Below, in pieces: positions 62,916 through 64,000 of a DNA stretch of 64,000 nt; positions within the stretch are counted from its first letter, which is position 1, and each line of letters begins with the position of its first letter. The DNA is from Sphaerisporangium siamense. Lineage in GTDB: Bacteria; Actinomycetota; Actinomycetes; Streptosporangiales; Streptosporangiaceae. Location: assembly GCF_014205275.1 (NCBI RefSeq), contig NZ_JACHND010000001.1, forward strand, positions 3,100,001 through 3,164,000. Direction: 5' to 3'. Under the pieces are notes generated by a model. It did no database searches. It saw only the letters and a program-made list of their open reading frames with translations, and was not told the origin of the DNA. The position numbers and the translations under genes were made by a program.

Positions 62916-63284
62916 ATGCGCCTACGCACCCGTCTGGCCATCATCGCCGGCGCCGGCGCCGCCGGTGTCGCCATGGCGCCCCCGTTCACCGTCCACGCCC
63001 CGCCCGCGGGCGCCAAGGCGTCCAACTGCCACGCGGCGACCCGGGGCACGGTGACGAAGTACGGCAGGACCGTCCTTCCCGGCCTCCCGGGTCGCCCGGC
63101 GAGCGTGTCCTTCGTGGGCGCCGGCACCTTCGCCAGCGCCTGCCTGCCGCACTGGCGCGCCTACCACGCCGGGCGTCTCTACGAGGCCGGCGGTGACTGG
63201 AGGACCGGCGCGTGGGCCGCGGCCAAGTACTTCTACGACTACGGCGGCTTCTGGCTGGATGGCGAGGACCTGAGCCGGCGGTGA
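62916..63284 (+). CDS. Small secreted protein
   Basis: This is a 122-residue preprotein. The signal peptide MRLRTRLAIIAGAGAAGVAM ends near VHA/AGAKA. The mature part has two cysteines (ASNCHAA and ASACLPH) that could pair, and is rich in Tyr/Trp/Gly toward the end (YFYDYGGFWLDGED). No family is recognised. A GGAAGATCCTCAG spacer with a weak ribosome binding site precedes the ATG. Confidence 0.7.
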   Translation: MRLRTRLAIIAGAGAAGVAMAPPFTVHAPPAGAKASNCHAATRGTVTKYGRTVLPGLPGRPASVSFVGAGTFASACLPHWRAYHAGRLYEAGGDWRTGAWAAAKYFYDYGGFWLDGEDLSRR

Positions 63285-63369
63285 GCCCCGGCGGACGCGA
63301 TGGCCCTGCGCCGCCGCCACGTGCCTGGGCCCGGCAGCGCACGGCCTGGAACTGCCGACCCCCCTCGCG

Positions 63370-64000
63370 TCAGATCACCAGCAGGGCCTTGCCGAGCACG
63401 GCGCGGGACTCGATCGCCGCGTGCGCGTCCGCGGCGCCGGCGAGGGGGAAGGTGCGCCCGATCACCGGCTCCAGGCGGCCCGCCGCCGCCTCCGCCAGGG
63501 CCCGCCCGGCCAGCCTCCTGCGTTCGGGCGCTTCCAGCTGCACGTCCTGGATGCCCCGCACCGTGATCCCGCGCCGCCGCGCCTCGTCCGGGTCGATCGC
63601 GCCGAACCCGCCGCTCGGCGCCCCGTGCGCGGAGATCCTCCCCCCGGACTGCATGATCCCGAACGCCTCCCGCCCGATCTCGCCGCCGGCCCCGTCGAAC
63701 ACCACCGACGGGCCCGTGCCGATCGCCGCGCGGACGCGGCCGGCCCAGCCGGGCTCGGTGTAGTCGGCGGTGATCTCGGCGCCGAGGCCGCGGACCAGGT
63801 CGAGCTTCCGCTCGCCCCGGGCCGCCGCCGCCACGCGCGCCCCCGCGGCGCGCGCCAGCTGGACGAGCAGGACGCCCATGCCGCCGGCCGCGGCCGTGAC
63901 CAGCACCCACTCGCCCGCCTCGACCTTCGCCGCCTCGAACACCGACAGCGCCGTGACGCCGTCGTGCAGCAGCGCCGCCGCCTCCCACGTGCCCAGCCCG
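63370..64000 (-). CDS. Zinc-type alcohol dehydrogenase / quinone oxidoreductase, N-terminus outside the window
   Basis: The frame is open to the window edge, so only the C-terminal ~210 residues are seen. The NADPH-binding Rossmann motif VTAAAGGMGVLLVQLA and the segment GAEITADYTEPGW are typical of medium-chain quinone oxidoreductases. The C-terminus has FPLAGAADAHAAIESRAVLGKALL. It likely reduces quinones or enones using NADPH. It converges with the small secreted protein gene. Confidence 0.9.
   Translation of the reverse strand, partial: GLGTWEAAALLHDGVTALSVFEAAKVEAGEWVLVTAAAGGMGVLLVQLARAAGARVAAAARGERKLDLVRGLGAEITADYTEPGWAGRVRAAIGTGPSVVFDGAGGEIGREAFGIMQSGGRISAHGAPSGGFGAIDPDEARRRGITVRGIQDVQLEAPERRRLAGRALAEAAAGRLEPVIGRTFPLAGAADAHAAIESRAVLGKALLVI

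Overview
This is high-GC DNA from a filamentous-type actinobacterium. The core gene order is actinomycete: rpmB, DAK2-domain kinase, recG, rsmD, coaD, DUF177, rpmF, rnc, mutM, acylphosphatase, smc, ftsY. GTG/TTG starts are frequent, and a SigR-like sigma factor, an ECF41 sigma factor and a graspetide (tgm) locus are present. My best guess is the order Streptosporangiales. That placement is inference from gene content and protein style, not from a marker gene.

Layout. 1-17.9 kb is conserved housekeeping: a truncated trans-sulfuration enzyme, ddl, a DUF3515 lipoprotein, a stand-alone Lrp ligand-binding protein, thiL, a large secreted or anchored repeat protein, thiD, rpmB, the DAK2 protein, recG, rsmD, coaD, DUF177, rpmF, rnc, mutM and an acylphosphatase. 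Short GC-rich tandem arrays fill several spacers here and also expand disordered N-termini. 18-24 kb holds a small coiled-coil protein, an 840-bp spacer without a gene, smc and ftsY. 24-36 kb mixes metabolism and regulation: a Cds1-type PLP enzyme, a SigR-like sigma factor with no anti-sigma gene, an EamA exporter facing an XRE-cupin regulator, a polysaccharide deacetylase lipoprotein, typA, a hydrolase-ackA pair, and an NDH-2-like oxidoreductase coupled to an ECF41 sigma factor with its own predicted promoter.

36-49.5 kb is the accessory zone. It contains an XRE-TPR regulator with small genes, an XRE-ImmA/PIN pair, an aldehyde dehydrogenase and an IS200/IS605-type element with a decayed tnpA and an intact tnpB. 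The right end of that element runs into the start of a secreted coiled-coil/ARB-07466-like protein gene. A 148-bp exact direct repeat of that gene's 3' end lies exactly 1,300 bp downstream, and the sequence between is low in GC. A Cmx-type exporter follows, then a graspetide cluster (tgmA precursor, tgmB ATP-grasp, tgmC methyltransferase) whose ATP-grasp ligase is broken by an internal deletion and frameshift.

49.7-64 kb carries a GH1 beta-glucosidase facing a TetR regulator, an aldo/keto reductase facing a MerR regulator through an unusually symmetric operator, an ABC exporter with a possible small peptide gene upstream, a pentapeptide-repeat protein, a sugar ABC importer lacking its own ATPase, a DUF5937 regulator, an MFS exporter, a small secreted protein and a truncated zinc-type oxidoreductase.

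I saw no tRNA, rRNA, CRISPR array or replication origin. No single wholly new system is proven. The items most worth following up are the 1,300-bp duplication insert, the IS that supplies a host gene's start, the broken graspetide locus, the paired MerR operators, and the two small peptide candidates (37,334 and 55,510).
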